NCBI RefSeq assembly: GCF_014489535.1 | Contig: NZ_CP060783.1 | Coordinates: 3,679,501 to 3,743,500, forward strand | DNA: 64,000 bases | DNA from: Diaphorobacter aerolatus | GTDB lineage: Bacteria > Pseudomonadota > Gammaproteobacteria > Burkholderiales > Burkholderiaceae_C | Direction: 5' to 3' | Part shown: positions 1 through 9,106 of the stretch, one piece after another | Layout: the number at the start of each line of letters is the position of its first letter | How positions within the stretch are numbered: the stretch's first letter is position 1 | Program-made: the position numbers and the translations under genes | Notes under the pieces: generated by a model | What the model was told of the DNA's origin: nothing | Seen by the model: only the letters and a program-made list of their open reading frames with translations | Databases searched by the model: none

Positions 1-1392
1 GAGCGACTGATGGACAGCAACACCAATGCCAACAACATGCTGGCATTGCTCGGTCAGGAAACCAACATCACGCATCGCAACACCGTCGGACTCACGCATC
101 GCGGCCAATGGGACTGGGGAACATCGCGATTGCTGTTCCAGACGGAGAACACCCGCCGCACGCAGTATCCCGTGGGCCTGGCGGGCGGAGCCGAAGGTTC
201 GATCACGTCGACCGCCGCGAGCAACATGGTGACGTCGAGACTCCACAATTATTTTCTGAACGGCGAGGTGAACACGCCGTTCAACCTGGGTGGACAACGG
301 CATATGCTCACCTCGGGCTTTGAATACCGCAACGAAAAGCTCGACGATCCCGGTGCGAACCGGCAGTCGTCCATCAGCAGCTCAGGCGACGACATCTCGC
401 GCCTGACCGGCTCGGGCGGCCAGCGCACCGGCAAGGCCGACGCGCAGACCTGGGCCATTTATGTGGAAGACAACTTCGAGCCGCTCAAGAGCCTGATCGT
501 TACGCCGGGCCTGCGATTCGACCATCACAGTCAGTCCGGCAACAACTGGAGTCCAAGCCTCAACACCACCTACCATCTGAGTGAGCAATGGTCGGTCAAG
601 GGCGGCGTGGCGCGGGCGTTCAAGGCACCGAATCTCTACCAGACCAACTCGAACTATCTCTACTACACGCGCGGCAACGGCTGCCCGCTGAATTCGCCGA
701 GCATCGGCGGCGGCTGCTATATCCGTGGCAATCCCGACCTGCACGCCGAGACCAGCGTCAACAAGGAGCTGGGCCTCGCGTTCAACGGCGGCGAAGGTCT
801 GGACGCAAGCCTGAGCTACTTCCAGAACGACTACCGGAACAAGATCTACGCCGAGATGAACGACAACGCTCCGACCGTGATTGGCCGGACCAAGGTGTTC
901 CAGTGGATGAACGCAAGCCGCGCTGTCGTGCGTGGCGTCGAGGGCAATCTCACGCTGCCGCTGCTCGGCAAGCGCGGTGACACGCTCAAGTGGATCAACA
1001 ACTTCACCTACATGATCAAGAACCACAACAAGGCCACTCAGCAGCCCTTGTCGGTGATTCCCGAGTACACGGTCAACTCCACGCTTGACTGGCGCGTCAC
1101 GCCGCAATGGTCGACCCAGTTGTACGCCACGTTCTATGGTCGTCAGAAGCCGCGCACCATCGGCTCCGGAGGTTATGCAGCGACGGGCAATGCGTTGACG
1201 GAACTGGGCTCCTACGCCACCTTCGGCCTCGGTGCGCAGTATCAGGTCAGGCGCGAGCTGTCGCTGAACTTCGGCGTCAACAACATCGCAGACAAGCGCC
1301 TGTTCCGCAATGCGTCGAATTCCGCGGGCGGTGCCGCCACCTACAACGAACCTGGACGCACGTACTACGTGTCGCTGACGGGCAGGTTCTGA
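1..1392 (+). CDS. TonB-dependent siderophore receptor, FepA-like (5' end outside window)
   Basis: C-terminal part of an outer-membrane TonB-dependent receptor; the reading frame is open from base 1, so the plug domain and the first strands lie upstream. The visible 463 residues look like beta-barrel sequence, alternating Tyr/Asn/Thr-rich strands with long loops, and the chain ends in Gly-Arg-Phe, the terminal aromatic residue used as the outer-membrane assembly signal. A cysteine-containing loop (CPLNS...GGGCY) followed by RGNPDLHAETSVNKELG resembles the FepA/PfeA/BfeA catecholate siderophore group, so ferric enterobactin-type uptake is the best guess; the substrate is inferred. The 3' end overlaps the convergent metallopeptidase gene by 28 bp. 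Confidence 0.85.
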   Translation, partial: ERLMDSNTNANNMLALLGQETNITHRNTVGLTHRGQWDWGTSRLLFQTENTRRTQYPVGLAGGAEGSITSTAASNMVTSRLHNYFLNGEVNTPFNLGGQRHMLTSGFEYRNEKLDDPGANRQSSISSSGDDISRLTGSGGQRTGKADAQTWAIYVEDNFEPLKSLIVTPGLRFDHHSQSGNNWSPSLNTTYHLSEQWSVKGGVARAFKAPNLYQTNSNYLYYTRGNGCPLNSPSIGGGCYIRGNPDLHAETSVNKELGLAFNGGEGLDASLSYFQNDYRNKIYAEMNDNAPTVIGRTKVFQWMNASRAVVRGVEGNLTLPLLGKRGDTLKWINNFTYMIKNHNKATQQPLSVIPEYTVNSTLDWRVTPQWSTQLYATFYGRQKPRTIGSGGYAATGNALTELGSYATFGLGAQYQVRRELSLNFGVNNIADKRLFRNASNSAGGAATYNEPGRTYYVSLTGRF

Positions 1393-2564
1393 GTCGTCTG
1401 GGGCGGCGCGTTGCGTGAGGCGGCTGCGATGCGCTGCTCGCAGACCACCTTATGCACGAAGCGCATTTTCTGCAGCGCCTGCGCGCTGAGCGCAAATGGG
1501 TAGGCGTCGTTCTGCCCGAGGCTGCGCGTCAGGCTGTTGAGCAACAAGGTGGTCGGCACCAGGGCCGAGAGCATGCTCTCGAACGGCGGCGGCGGCATGA
1601 TGAACGGGTCGATCATCGTGAAGTGCCGATCTCCGAGCGGACTCGGCACGTTGATCTCGGTATCGAAACTCTTGGCGGTCTCGAGCAGATCCATCAGGTG
1701 CAGATAGTGCGCCCAGGTTTCCGCCCAGTCCTCCCATGGGTGGGCCGTGGCATAGGCGCTCACGTGCGTGTTCTGCCAGGCGTGGTCGGGCATGGGCGTG
1801 CGCGCGTAGTAGTCCTCCAGCGACTGGCCGTAGTCCTGCCGTTCGTCACCGAAGATGTGGCGGAATTCTTCGAGCCGTTGATTGCCTGCGCGCCCGATCA
1901 GCACGTCCCAGTAGTAGTGGCCGATCTCGTGCCTCAGGTGGCCGAGCAGCGTGCGGTAGGGCTCATGGAACGCGAGCCTTCTGCGTGCGCGCTCGTCGTC
2001 GTCGGCCTCGGCGACGTTCAGCGTGATCACGCCCGCCGCATGACCGGTGAGCACCGGCAGCGAGCCGGGCAGGTTGGCCAGGAATTCAAAGACCGGCCCG
2101 CGCTCGTCCGGCAGATCGTCAAGGCCCAGGCGCACGTCGATGTAGTAGAGCCTGCGCTTGGCGGTTTCGATGTGACCCCAGCGCCGTATGTTCAGCGGGT
2201 CGGAGAGATCGGGCAGCACGCGGGTTTTCTGGCAGGCGGAACACAGCGCGTTGAGCGGCGTCTGCGGCGTTTCGATCAGCGCGAAATTACAGATGTGGTA
2301 TTGCGTGCGATTGGCGCACATGCGATAGCGCAGATAGGGCGCTTCCTCCTCGCTGACACCGGAGTTGGAGGTGTTTTCGTTGGTCTCGCCCAGCCCCGGG
2401 CGCGGCAGACGGCGCTCCCACAACGTGTCGTCATCGGCGACGGGTTGCAGGGCAACCACGTCCATGTGCTCACGCACGAAAGCCAGCGTGCTGCCGCAGT
2501 GCACGCATTGAACGCTTTCGAAAAACACGAGAAAGCCGCAATGGCCGCAATGGAATAAACGCAT
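1365..2564 (-). CDS. zinc-ribbon metallopeptidase-like protein
   Basis: A 399-residue protein of the family of putative zinc-binding metallopeptidases found in Burkholderiales. The N-terminus carries a zinc-ribbon pattern (CGHC at residues 6-9, CVHC at 20-23), a second Cys-x2-Cys pair lies near residues 108-111, and a clear HExxH motif (RHEIGHYYW, residues 211-219) gives the probable metal-binding catalytic site. No signal peptide is visible, so it is probably cytoplasmic. Substrate and physiological role are unknown. It overlaps the convergent receptor gene at its 3' end. The start codon is the first ATG of the frame, directly before the zinc ribbon. Confidence 0.75.
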   Translation of the reverse strand: MRLFHCGHCGFLVFFESVQCVHCGSTLAFVREHMDVVALQPVADDDTLWERRLPRPGLGETNENTSNSGVSEEEAPYLRYRMCANRTQYHICNFALIETPQTPLNALCSACQKTRVLPDLSDPLNIRRWGHIETAKRRLYYIDVRLGLDDLPDERGPVFEFLANLPGSLPVLTGHAAGVITLNVAEADDDERARRRLAFHEPYRTLLGHLRHEIGHYYWDVLIGRAGNQRLEEFRHIFGDERQDYGQSLEDYYARTPMPDHAWQNTHVSAYATAHPWEDWAETWAHYLHLMDLLETAKSFDTEINVPSPLGDRHFTMIDPFIMPPPPFESMLSALVPTTLLLNSLTRSLGQNDAYPFALSAQALQKMRFVHKVVCEQRIAAASRNAPPQTTQNLPVSDT

Positions 2565-2609
2565 AGTGCGGATTGTGCCGCGCGAAAATGACTTTTTTCA
2601 GCACCGCTC

Positions 2610-2650
2610 AAAAAAGCAATGCCGCACCCGCTTGGCGGGTGCGGCATTGC
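2610..2650 (-). terminator. rho-independent terminator of the BON lipoprotein gene
   Basis: Perfect 16-bp inverted repeat (2616-2631 and 2635-2650) with a 3-nt loop, followed on the minus strand by six T residues (2615-2610). It lies 20 bp after the stop of the BON-domain gene. Confidence 0.92.
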
Positions 2651-2670
2651 TGCATGTCGCGAGGTGCGAT

Positions 2671-2988
2671 TTATGGACGCACGATGATGCTGTTGCGAAC
2701 TTCACGCACACCCTTGGTGCTGCGTGCGATCGACTCGGCGCGATCCTTTTCGGCTTGCGACTTGGCAAAGCCCGACAGTTGCACCGTGCCGTTCAGCGTT
2801 TCCACGCTGATCGAGGTGGCTGCAACGGTCTTGTCTTCGGCGAACTTGGCCTTCACGGCGGTGGTGGTGCCTGCGTCATCGACGTAGGCGCCAGCGGTTT
2901 GCTGGTCGCGGGCAACGGAGCAACCCGTGATGGTGACGATGGATGCACCTGCCAGTGCAGCGAATGTGAGAGCGCGAACGTACTTCAT
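2671..2988 (-). CDS. BON-domain lipoprotein
   Basis: A 105-residue precursor with a lipoprotein signal peptide whose lipobox reads ITGC, so the mature protein starts at Cys23 and is probably anchored in the outer or inner membrane facing the periplasm. Residues 40-105 form one BON domain (phospholipid-binding fold also found in OsmY), with the typical GTVQLSGFAKS turn and a VREVRNSI end. Such proteins are usually induced by osmotic or envelope stress. It is the last of three small same-strand genes (DUF1328, DUF883, BON), each separated by about 100 bp, and is closed by a strong terminator. Confidence 0.88.
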   Translation of the reverse strand: MKYVRALTFAALAGASIVTITGCSVARDQQTAGAYVDDAGTTTAVKAKFAEDKTVAATSISVETLNGTVQLSGFAKSQAEKDRAESIARSTKGVREVRNSIIVRP

Positions 2989-3092
2989 AGGGGACTCCTT
3001 GAGTCAGTGGGGTTAAAAGAGAAAAAAAAGAATCGATCAATCCGTGATCGCGGGAAACCAACCGACGGACTTCGTCGGTCGGCCCTGGCTTA

Positions 3093-3497
3093 TCAACGGC
3101 CGTCGCCGCGACCGCCGCGTGTGAGCATGACCAGCACCGCAGCGGCGGCACCGGCAGCAGCAGCAATCGCCAGCGATTTGGCAGGTTGTTCCTGCACATA
3201 CTGGTTGGTCGCGTCGGCGCACTGATTGAACTGGCGACGAGCGCGTTCGCTGGTCTCCGCCATGTAGTTGATGCCGCGATTGGCGAATTCCTGGGCGCGT
3301 GACGCCAAGTCTTCGATGCGCGTGTTCGCGTTCAGTTCATCTTCCCACTGGTCGAGCTTGTCTTCGGCCTTGTCCAGTGCGCGGTTGGCGGCACGGCGAG
3401 TGGATTGTGCGGCGCTCTTTGCCGTATCCAGCGCGTCGTCTGCGGTGTCCTTGGCGGCGTTGGCGACGTCCTCGGCAGCTTTGTTGAAATCGCTCAT
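3093..3497 (-). CDS. DUF883 family membrane-anchored protein (YqjD/ElaB-like)
   Basis: A 134-residue protein with a long, charged, Ala-rich helical region (residues 1-95, likely amphipathic or coiled) and a single C-terminal transmembrane segment (about residues 107-126) followed by Arg/Gly residues. This is the architecture of DUF883 proteins such as E. coli YqjD and ElaB, tail-anchored inner-membrane proteins that associate with ribosomes in stationary phase. The lone Cys and the terminal RGGRGDGR tail are typical of beta-proteobacterial members. It sits between the DUF1328 and BON genes, suggesting a shared stress role. Confidence 0.82.
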   Translation of the reverse strand: MSDFNKAAEDVANAAKDTADDALDTAKSAAQSTRRAANRALDKAEDKLDQWEDELNANTRIEDLASRAQEFANRGINYMAETSERARRQFNQCADATNQYVQEQPAKSLAIAAAAGAAAAVLVMLTRGGRGDGR

Positions 3498-3602
3498 TGA
3501 AATTCCTTTCGTTGTAGTCCTGCGCAGCGCAAGGATGTTGCAGGCTGCTTGGCAGGGATCAGTTGGGAGACGGATGCTATGCGCTCGTCCTTCGAGTCAT
3601 CG

Positions 3603-3767
3603 TTACTTGCGCTTCACCAATCCGACGATGAACGTGATGACCGCGATGGCGATGAAAACGAAGAAAAGAATTTTCGCAATGCCGACTGCGCCAGATGCGA
3701 TTCCCCCGAAACCAAACAGGGCGGCGACCAGCGCAATCACCAGAAATACTACTGCGTAATGAAGCAT
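3603..3767 (-). CDS. DUF1328 family small membrane protein (YtjA-like)
   Basis: A 54-residue gene. Translation begins [20 protein letters not shown] and ends VGLVKRK, with two hydrophobic helices (residues 4-20 and 30-50) joined by a Gly-rich turn (GGIASGAVG). This matches DUF1328/YtjA, tiny inner-membrane proteins of unknown function common in Proteobacteria. A purine-rich GGAGAGG lies 8-9 nt upstream of the ATG. First of the three small envelope genes on this strand. Confidence 0.88.
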   Translation of the reverse strand: MLHYAVVFLVIALVAALFGFGGIASGAVGIAKILFFVFIAIAVITFIVGLVKRK

Positions 3768-3938
3768 TTGTACGGCCTCTCCAATTGAATGTTTGTGCTC
3801 TTTGCGATGGTTGACATCACCGGCAGACGAGTGAACTTTATGGCAGGGGTATGGCGAGAAACGCCGGTGACAAGCCCTTGCGCTTGTAGGAGCAAAGCCC
3901 GCAGCGAGCAGGGTCTTTGGGCGCCGCAGGTGGGCACG

Positions 3939-5300
3939 TCAACTGCTGTGAGGCAGGGTCGCGGAGACCAGGGTTCCTTCGCCCGGAGTCGAGGTCACGG
4001 TCAGGCGCCCGCCGGCAGCTTCCACGCGATGGTGCATGCCGGCCAGGCCATGTGCAGCAGGCGAGACCAAATGCGTGTCAAAGCCCGTGCCGTCGTCGCG
4101 AACCTGCACGGTCACGTGTGTGGGATAGTCATGCACGGTAATCAGCACCTTGCTCGCGTTGGCGTACTTGCTGATATTGGTGAGGGATTCCTGTATCAAC
4201 CGGTAAACGGTCAACTGCGTCGAATCGGAGAGTTGCACCGCTTCAAGGCTGATTTCAACGTCGATCTTCGAGCGATCGGAAAACTCGCGGGTCAGGATTT
4301 CCAGCGTTGCCGTGAGGCCCAGGTTGGACAACGATGACGGGCGCAGATCCTCGATGATGCGCCGCTTCAATGAAATCACGCTGTTGAGCGTTTCCACCAG
4401 ATGATTGAGGCGGACGGAAATCTCGGGCACGTCGAGATTCACACGCGATCTCAGCCGCGCCACGTCGAGCTTGGCTGCGGTGAGCAGCGCGCCAAGCTCA
4501 TCGTGCAATTCGCGCGCAAGATGCCCGCGTTCCTCCTCGCGCACCTGCTGGAGGTGGGTCGCGAGTTTGCCGAGTGAGGCGGTGCGATCACGTACCTGTT
4601 GCTCGAGCTGATTGCGTTCATGCGCCTGCACTTCCTTCTCGCGCTCGTTGGCGGCCTGCAATGCGTCGGCCTTGCGCAAATACATATAGAAGGCCAGCAA
4701 TCCGATGGCCGCGACGGCTGCAATGCCGATGCGCGAGAGCCTCAGCGCGTGAACGATTTCAGTGCTGCTGATCTCGGCGCGGTCGATTGCGCGCTGAATC
4801 ATGCGCTCCGAAGTCATGCGAATGGCCTGCATGTGCCTGAGTCCCACGTCCGTGGAGAGCACGAATTTCCATGCGTCCTCGTTGCCGTTGCGGCGCAGTT
4901 GCAGGCTCAGATCCAGTTCCGAGATGCGGCGCGCGATCTCGCTGGAAAGCTCGATGAAATCGCTGCGGTCTTCCGGCATGCCTTGCAGCAAATCATGCAA
5001 CTTGTGGATGTTGGTGTCGATGGACTTTGCACTCGCGGCATAGGGCTCGATGTATTGCACATCGCCTGTCAACAGATAGCCGCGCAAACCGCTTTCGATG
5101 CTCAGCATTCCGCGCACCAGGCGGTCCAGCGTGCGTCGTGTGGTCTGTGCTTTGTCCAGCCTTTCGATGGCTGCGTGAGAACTCATGAATGCCACCTCGT
5201 TCACCGCCACCAACAGCACTGCGGCCAGCAAAGCCAGCAGCATGTTGATCGACATTTTGGTGAATGGGGACTTGCGCATGAATGTTAATCCTCGTAACAC
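3939..5300 (-). CDS. CHASE3-type sensor histidine kinase, NarX/DegS class
   Basis: A 453-residue membrane histidine kinase. TM1 (about 17-37) and TM2 (about 188-208) bracket a periplasmic CHASE3-like sensor region. A short coiled coil (210-240) leads into a HisKA_3 dimerisation domain with the phospho-acceptor His266 in the motif RELHDELGALL, then a HATPase domain with DDGTGFD and GLAGMHHRVEAAGG. Divergent from the NarL-type regulator at 5439, which is its probable partner. An alternative start is the Met at 5279 (MRKSPF), which gives a more typical positively charged N-terminus before TM1. The signal sensed is unknown. Confidence 0.9.
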   Translation of the reverse strand: MLRGLTFMRKSPFTKMSINMLLALLAAVLLVAVNEVAFMSSHAAIERLDKAQTTRRTLDRLVRGMLSIESGLRGYLLTGDVQYIEPYAASAKSIDTNIHKLHDLLQGMPEDRSDFIELSSEIARRISELDLSLQLRRNGNEDAWKFVLSTDVGLRHMQAIRMTSERMIQRAIDRAEISSTEIVHALRLSRIGIAAVAAIGLLAFYMYLRKADALQAANEREKEVQAHERNQLEQQVRDRTASLGKLATHLQQVREEERGHLARELHDELGALLTAAKLDVARLRSRVNLDVPEISVRLNHLVETLNSVISLKRRIIEDLRPSSLSNLGLTATLEILTREFSDRSKIDVEISLEAVQLSDSTQLTVYRLIQESLTNISKYANASKVLITVHDYPTHVTVQVRDDGTGFDTHLVSPAAHGLAGMHHRVEAAGGRLTVTSTPGEGTLVSATLPHSS

Positions 5301-5438
5301 AATTCAAAGAAACACGGGTAAAGTCCCGCTCAACCATGGCATCATCCCGCTGGCTTTCCGATATACTGCAGGTCAATAGTAGTCGCTATTTCTTTTGTCG
5401 AAATGCACGGCAACTGTTCTAGTACTTAAGGCGTAAGA

Positions 5439-6071
5439 ATGATCAGAGTTGGAATCGTGGACGATCATGCGATTGTCCGGTCTGGGTTGAAGCAGTTCCT
5501 GTCGGAACACGTGGATTTGCGTGTAGTCGGTGAGGCTGGAAATGGTCGTGAGGCCATTGATCTGATACGCGCGCAGGAAGTGGACGTGCTGATCATGGAC
5601 CTGGCCATGCCGGGTCAAAGTGGCCTCGATGCGCTTGCCATGCTTCGCGCCAAGGCGCCGAACATGGGCATCCTCATCCTGAGTGGCTATCCCGAAGAGC
5701 ATTACGCAATCAACCTCATCCGTCAGGGTGCGAGTGGCTATCTGAACAAGGAGTGCGATCCCAAGGAGATCGTCGAGGCGATCCGCACCATCTCGCTAGG
5801 CCGTCGTTATCTCACGCCCGCGGTGGCCGATCTGCTGGCCCAGCAACTGAACCGCAAGGACAACGCGCCGCCGCACGAACAATTGTCCGAGCGCGAATTC
5901 CAGGTGTTCCTCAAGCTGGCGCGTGGTGAGACGGCGGGCGAAATCGCCAAGTCGCTTTCGCTGAGCGTCAAGACCGTGAGTACCTACCGCACGCGTCTGA
6001 TGGAAAAGCTGGGCCTGTCGTCCAACAGCGATCTGACCTACTACGCGCTGAAGAACAAGCTCATCGATTGA
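5439..6071 (+). CDS. NarL/FixJ-family response regulator
   Basis: A 210-residue two-domain regulator. The receiver domain (1-120) has the acidic pair DD at 8-9, phospho-acceptor Asp54 (LIMDLAMPG) and the conserved Lys near residue 104 (YLNKE). The LuxR-type helix-turn-helix occupies about 145-205 (LSEREFQVFLKLARGET, SVKTVSTYRTRLMEKLG). It is divergently transcribed from the CHASE3 kinase across a 138-bp spacer, so the two form a probable two-component pair. The nearby BON/DUF883/DUF1328 genes are plausible targets, which is an inference from position only. Confidence 0.92.
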   Translation: MIRVGIVDDHAIVRSGLKQFLSEHVDLRVVGEAGNGREAIDLIRAQEVDVLIMDLAMPGQSGLDALAMLRAKAPNMGILILSGYPEEHYAINLIRQGASGYLNKECDPKEIVEAIRTISLGRRYLTPAVADLLAQQLNRKDNAPPHEQLSEREFQVFLKLARGETAGEIAKSLSLSVKTVSTYRTRLMEKLGLSSNSDLTYYALKNKLID

Positions 6072-6127
6072 AGTGTGATGAGGGCCTTGCGGCTTGATTC
6101 CGAAAAGAATCAACGCTGCGCTGAATC

Positions 6128-6160
6128 TGCTCTGAACGGCAACGTTTCAGAGCATTTTTT
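6128..6160 (+). terminator. rho-independent terminator after the response regulator
   Basis: 9-bp perfect stem (6128-6136 with 6146-6154), 9-nt loop, followed by six T residues. Confidence 0.88.
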
Positions 6161-6258
6161 ATGGCTCTGAGGAGAGCGAGGGGAATGGGATGCGAGAGAG
6201 CGAGCGCGGTGCCGGATGGACTGCGGCTGCATGCAGGCTTGCCAGCCAGGTCGCCGAA

Positions 6259-6657
6259 TCAGGACGCGCGGCTCGAGTCCATGTGACCACGACCATGCTC
6301 GATGCAATAGTCGACGAGTACTTCGATCTCGTTGGATTTGTCAAACACCGCATCGACGCCCAGTTGCGCGCAACGCATGCGCACGTCCGGCGTGGCGTAG
6401 TTGCTGAGCACGACCATCTTCTGCGTCTTGCGGCGCTGTCGGCAGGCTTCCAGCACGCCCAGGCCGCTGCCTTGGCGCAGGAACAGGTCGACAATGGCCA
6501 GATCCCAATCCGATGAATTGGCAGTCAGCCAAGCCTTGCCCGCGTCCTCGGTTTCGGCAATGCCGATGGCCTGGACGTCGGCGAGCTCCTCCAAGGTGCC
6601 AATGAGATTCTCGCGAATCGTGGCATTGTCTTCAACGATGTATGTTCGCAATTTCAC
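6259..6657 (-). CDS. stand-alone response regulator receiver protein
   Basis: Receiver-only protein: VEDN at the start of beta1, phospho-acceptor Asp in LAIVDLFLRQGSG, LSNYAT at the switch position and a Lys in FDKSNE. No output domain follows. I place the start at the GTG at 6657 (MKLRTYIVEDN), because the domain begins there; an in-frame ATG at 6720 would add 21 residues with no domain similarity. Neither start has a strong ribosome-binding site. Partner kinase unknown; the histidine kinase at 3939-5300 is one candidate. Confidence 0.8.
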   Translation of the reverse strand: MKLRTYIVEDNATIRENLIGTLEELADVQAIGIAETEDAGKAWLTANSSDWDLAIVDLFLRQGSGLGVLEACRQRRKTQKMVVLSNYATPDVRMRCAQLGVDAVFDKSNEIEVLVDYCIEHGRGHMDSSRAS

Positions 6658-6798
6658 GTCTGCCCAAATGAAGTCGAGTTCCAATCCAGTCGCGTCATCC
6701 AACAGGCCGACAACCGGCATTAACGCGCTTTGGCTACTCTACGTCTCTCTTGAGTGACATTTTGCCAGTATCAACAGGCTTGAAGCGTGGGATAGCAC

Positions 6799-7568
6799 CT
6801 ACTTGTTTGATCGCACGGGCGCCGCGCCGCATACCTGACAATCCGGATCACGCGCCGCGCGCATCTCGGTCCAGTGCATGCTGCGACCATCGAGCATCAG
6901 CAGACGCCCGCTGAGCGAGGGACCGGCGGTGCCGACCATCAGCTTGAGCGCCTCGGCCGCCTGCATCGAGCCGATGATGCTGACCATCGGCGCGAACACG
7001 CCCATGGTCGAGCATTGCACTTCCTCGAAGCTGTCGCTGGGCGAAAACAGGCAGGCGTAGCAGGGCGACGACTCGTCGCGCGGATCGAAGACGCTGATCT
7101 GTCCGTCCATGCGAATCGCCGCCCGGCCACGAGCGGCTTGCGCTGGCGCACGCAGGCCGCGTTGATGGCGTGGCGTGTGCGGTAGTTGTCGGTGCAGTCC
7201 AGCACCACGGTGGCCGAGTGCACGAGGGGCTCAAGCGCGGCGCTGTCCATGCGCTGGCGGAGGGTGTGCACGTTCACTTCCGGATTGATGGCGAGCATCG
7301 CGATGCGGGCCGACTCCACCTTGTCCATGCCCACGCGCGCGGTCGTATGGGCGATCTGGCGCTGCAGGTTGGTGAGGTCGACCTGATCGTCATCGACGAG
7401 CGTGACCGTGCCCACACCGGCGGCCGCGAGAATCATCGCCACGGGCGAGCCCAGGCCACCCGCTCCGATCACCAGCGCGTGGGCCGCGAGTATGCGCTCC
7501 TGACCCTCGATACCGATGTCGTCGAGCAGGATGTGGCGCGAGTAGCGCAGGAGTTGATCGTCGTTCAT
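6799..7568 (-). CDS. moeB: molybdopterin-synthase adenylyltransferase (MoeB/ThiF/HesA family), frame broken once
   Basis: E1-like enzyme that adenylates the C-terminus of MoaD (or ThiS) for sulfur transfer in cofactor synthesis. Seen: LLRYSRHILLDDIG at the N-terminus, the ATP-binding GAGGLGSP, the Arg finger region DLTNLQRQI, DCTDNYRTRHAIN, and zinc-ligand pairs CYAC and CQVC. The frame breaks near 7122-7124, where a GGG run needs four G residues to join LVAG to AAIRMDGQISVFD. With that base restored the protein is about 256 residues, normal for MoeB. Molybdopterin is needed by the two formate-dehydrogenase-type enzymes in this window. MoeB is more likely than ThiF, but the two cannot be separated for certain. 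Confidence 0.83.
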
Positions 7569-7605
7569 GGTGAGATGTCGGGCCGCATCGTCAAGCGCGT
7601 CAAGG

Positions 7606-7632
7606 AAAAAGGCCGGAGAAGCTCCGGCCTTT
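7606..7632 (-). terminator. rho-independent terminator after ctpA
   Basis: 7-bp GC-rich stem (7611-7617 with 7623-7629), 5-nt loop, extended by A/T pairs and followed on the minus strand by a T tract (7610-7606). Lies between ctpA and moeB. Confidence 0.85.
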
Positions 7633-7666
7633 GGTGTCTCAACGCATTGCCGTTGCTGTCAATGCG

Positions 7667-9106
7667 TCACTCTTCCTTCTTCTCTTCGGGACGCTCGGTC
7701 TTGGACTTGCTGACCAGCACGGTCTGGCCGCGCAGCTTGTTGAGCGCCTGATTGAGCTGGAAATCCTTCTCAGAGCCGAATTCGGGCAGGCGATCCTTCT
7801 TAGCCTTTTCCTTGTCCTTCGATTCTTCTTCGAGGCGCTTCATGGCCGCCTCGCGCGCCTTTTCGCGGGCTGCGTCCTTGATTTCCTCGCCCTGGCCGCT
7901 CGAGAGGTGCTTTTCCAGATCCGCCTCGCGTGGACGCAGGGACGCGTACAGGTCGCCATCGGGCGTTTCATCGACCCACACGTCGGGCACGATGCCCTTG
8001 GCCTGGATCGAACGACCGCTCGGGGTGTAGTAGCGCGCGGTCGTCAGCTTGATGCCGGTGTCCGGCCCGAGCGGACGCACGGTCTGCACCGAGCCCTTGC
8101 CGAAGGTCTGGGCGCCCATGATGGTGGCGCGCTTGTGGTCCTGCAACGCACCGGCCACGATTTCGCTGGCCGAGGCCGAGCCTTCGTTGACCAGCACCAC
8201 GAGCGGTACCTTCTTGAGCGCCGCGGGGAGGCTGCGCAGCGGGTCGTTGCCGCGGCGCGAATAGTCCGAGGGAATCGATTTGAAGCTCGACTTGCTCTCG
8301 GATAGCTGGCCGTTGGTGCTCACCACCGTCACGTTCTCGGGCAGGAAGGCGGCAGAGATCGCCACCGCAGCGTCGAGCAGGCCGCCCGGATCGTTGCGCA
8401 GGTCGAGCACCATGCCCTTGATGTTGGGGTCCTGCTTGTAAAGGTCGTCCACCTTGCGCACGAAGTCATCGACCGTGCGTTCCTGGAACTGCGACAGGCG
8501 CACCCAGGCGTAGCCGGGCTGAACCATCCTGGCCTTGACCGATTGGGTCTTGATTTCTTCGCGCGTGATCGTCACCGGGAAGCTGCGGCTTTCATCCTTG
8601 CGCAGGATCGTCAGCGTGACCTTGGTGTTCGGTTCGCCGCGCATCCTCTTGACGGCGTCGTTGAGCGACAGGCCCTTGACGGCCGTGTCGTCGATCTTGG
8701 TGATCAGGTCGTTGGTCTTGAGACCGGCGCGATCGGCTGGCGAGCCCTCGATCGGCGAAACGATCTTGATCAGGCCGTCTTCCTGAGTGATTTCGATGCC
8801 GACGCCCACGAAACGACCGCTCGTGCCTTCGCGGAATTCCTTGAACGACTTCTTGTCGAAGTACTGCGAATGCGGATCGAGGCTCGCCACCATGCCGGAG
8901 ATGGCATCGGTGATCAGCTTGCGGTCGTCGACCTGATCGACGTAGTCGGTCTTGATCAGTCCAAAAACTGCCGACAGTTGCTGAATCTCTTCCAGAGGCA
9001 GGGGCGCCATGCCGCTGCGCGCCACCGTCTGCAAAGACACGGTGGTCAGCGCGCCAGCGAACACGCCAACGGAAATCCAACCTGCAATTTTGAGTTTTTG
9101 GCCCAT
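7667..9106 (-). CDS. ctpA: S41-family C-terminal processing peptidase
   Basis: Periplasmic tail-specific protease. The start at 9106 (MGQKLKIAGW) has a GGTGA ribosome-binding site and gives an N-terminal signal/anchor helix (residues 8-27). A PDZ domain follows (about 90-170, GRFVGVGIEI...IVSPIEGSPADRAGL), then the S41 catalytic domain with the Ser/Lys dyad in NEGSASASE and TFGKGSVQT. The C-terminal 80 residues are highly charged (EEESKDKEKAKKD). Length, 479 residues, fits the CtpA/CtpB class. The reading frame extends upstream to 9328, but that extension has no family similarity. Confidence 0.93.
   Translation of the reverse strand: MGQKLKIAGWISVGVFAGALTTVSLQTVARSGMAPLPLEEIQQLSAVFGLIKTDYVDQVDDRKLITDAISGMVASLDPHSQYFDKKSFKEFREGTSGRFVGVGIEITQEDGLIKIVSPIEGSPADRAGLKTNDLITKIDDTAVKGLSLNDAVKRMRGEPNTKVTLTILRKDESRSFPVTITREEIKTQSVKARMVQPGYAWVRLSQFQERTVDDFVRKVDDLYKQDPNIKGMVLDLRNDPGGLLDAAVAISAAFLPENVTVVSTNGQLSESKSSFKSIPSDYSRRGNDPLRSLPAALKKVPLVVLVNEGSASASEIVAGALQDHKRATIMGAQTFGKGSVQTVRPLGPDTGIKLTTARYYTPSGRSIQAKGIVPDVWVDETPDGDLYASLRPREADLEKHLSSGQGEEIKDAAREKAREAAMKRLEEESKDKEKAKKDRLPEFGSEKDFQLNQALNKLRGQTVLVSKSKTERPEEKKEE

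Noticed and set aside
1452..2558. 368-codon plus-strand open frame opposite the metallopeptidase gene
   Set aside because: Antisense shadow in GC-rich DNA; its composition is typical of frame mirrors.
3061..3079. hairpin ACCGACG/CGTCGGT after the DUF883 gene as a terminator
   Set aside because: 7-bp stem is real but the T tract on the minus strand is about 25 bp away, so it does not meet the usual form.
3894..3918. imperfect hairpin AAAGCCC/GGGTCTTT downstream of the histidine kinase as a terminator
   Set aside because: Bulged stem and no T tract following on the minus strand.
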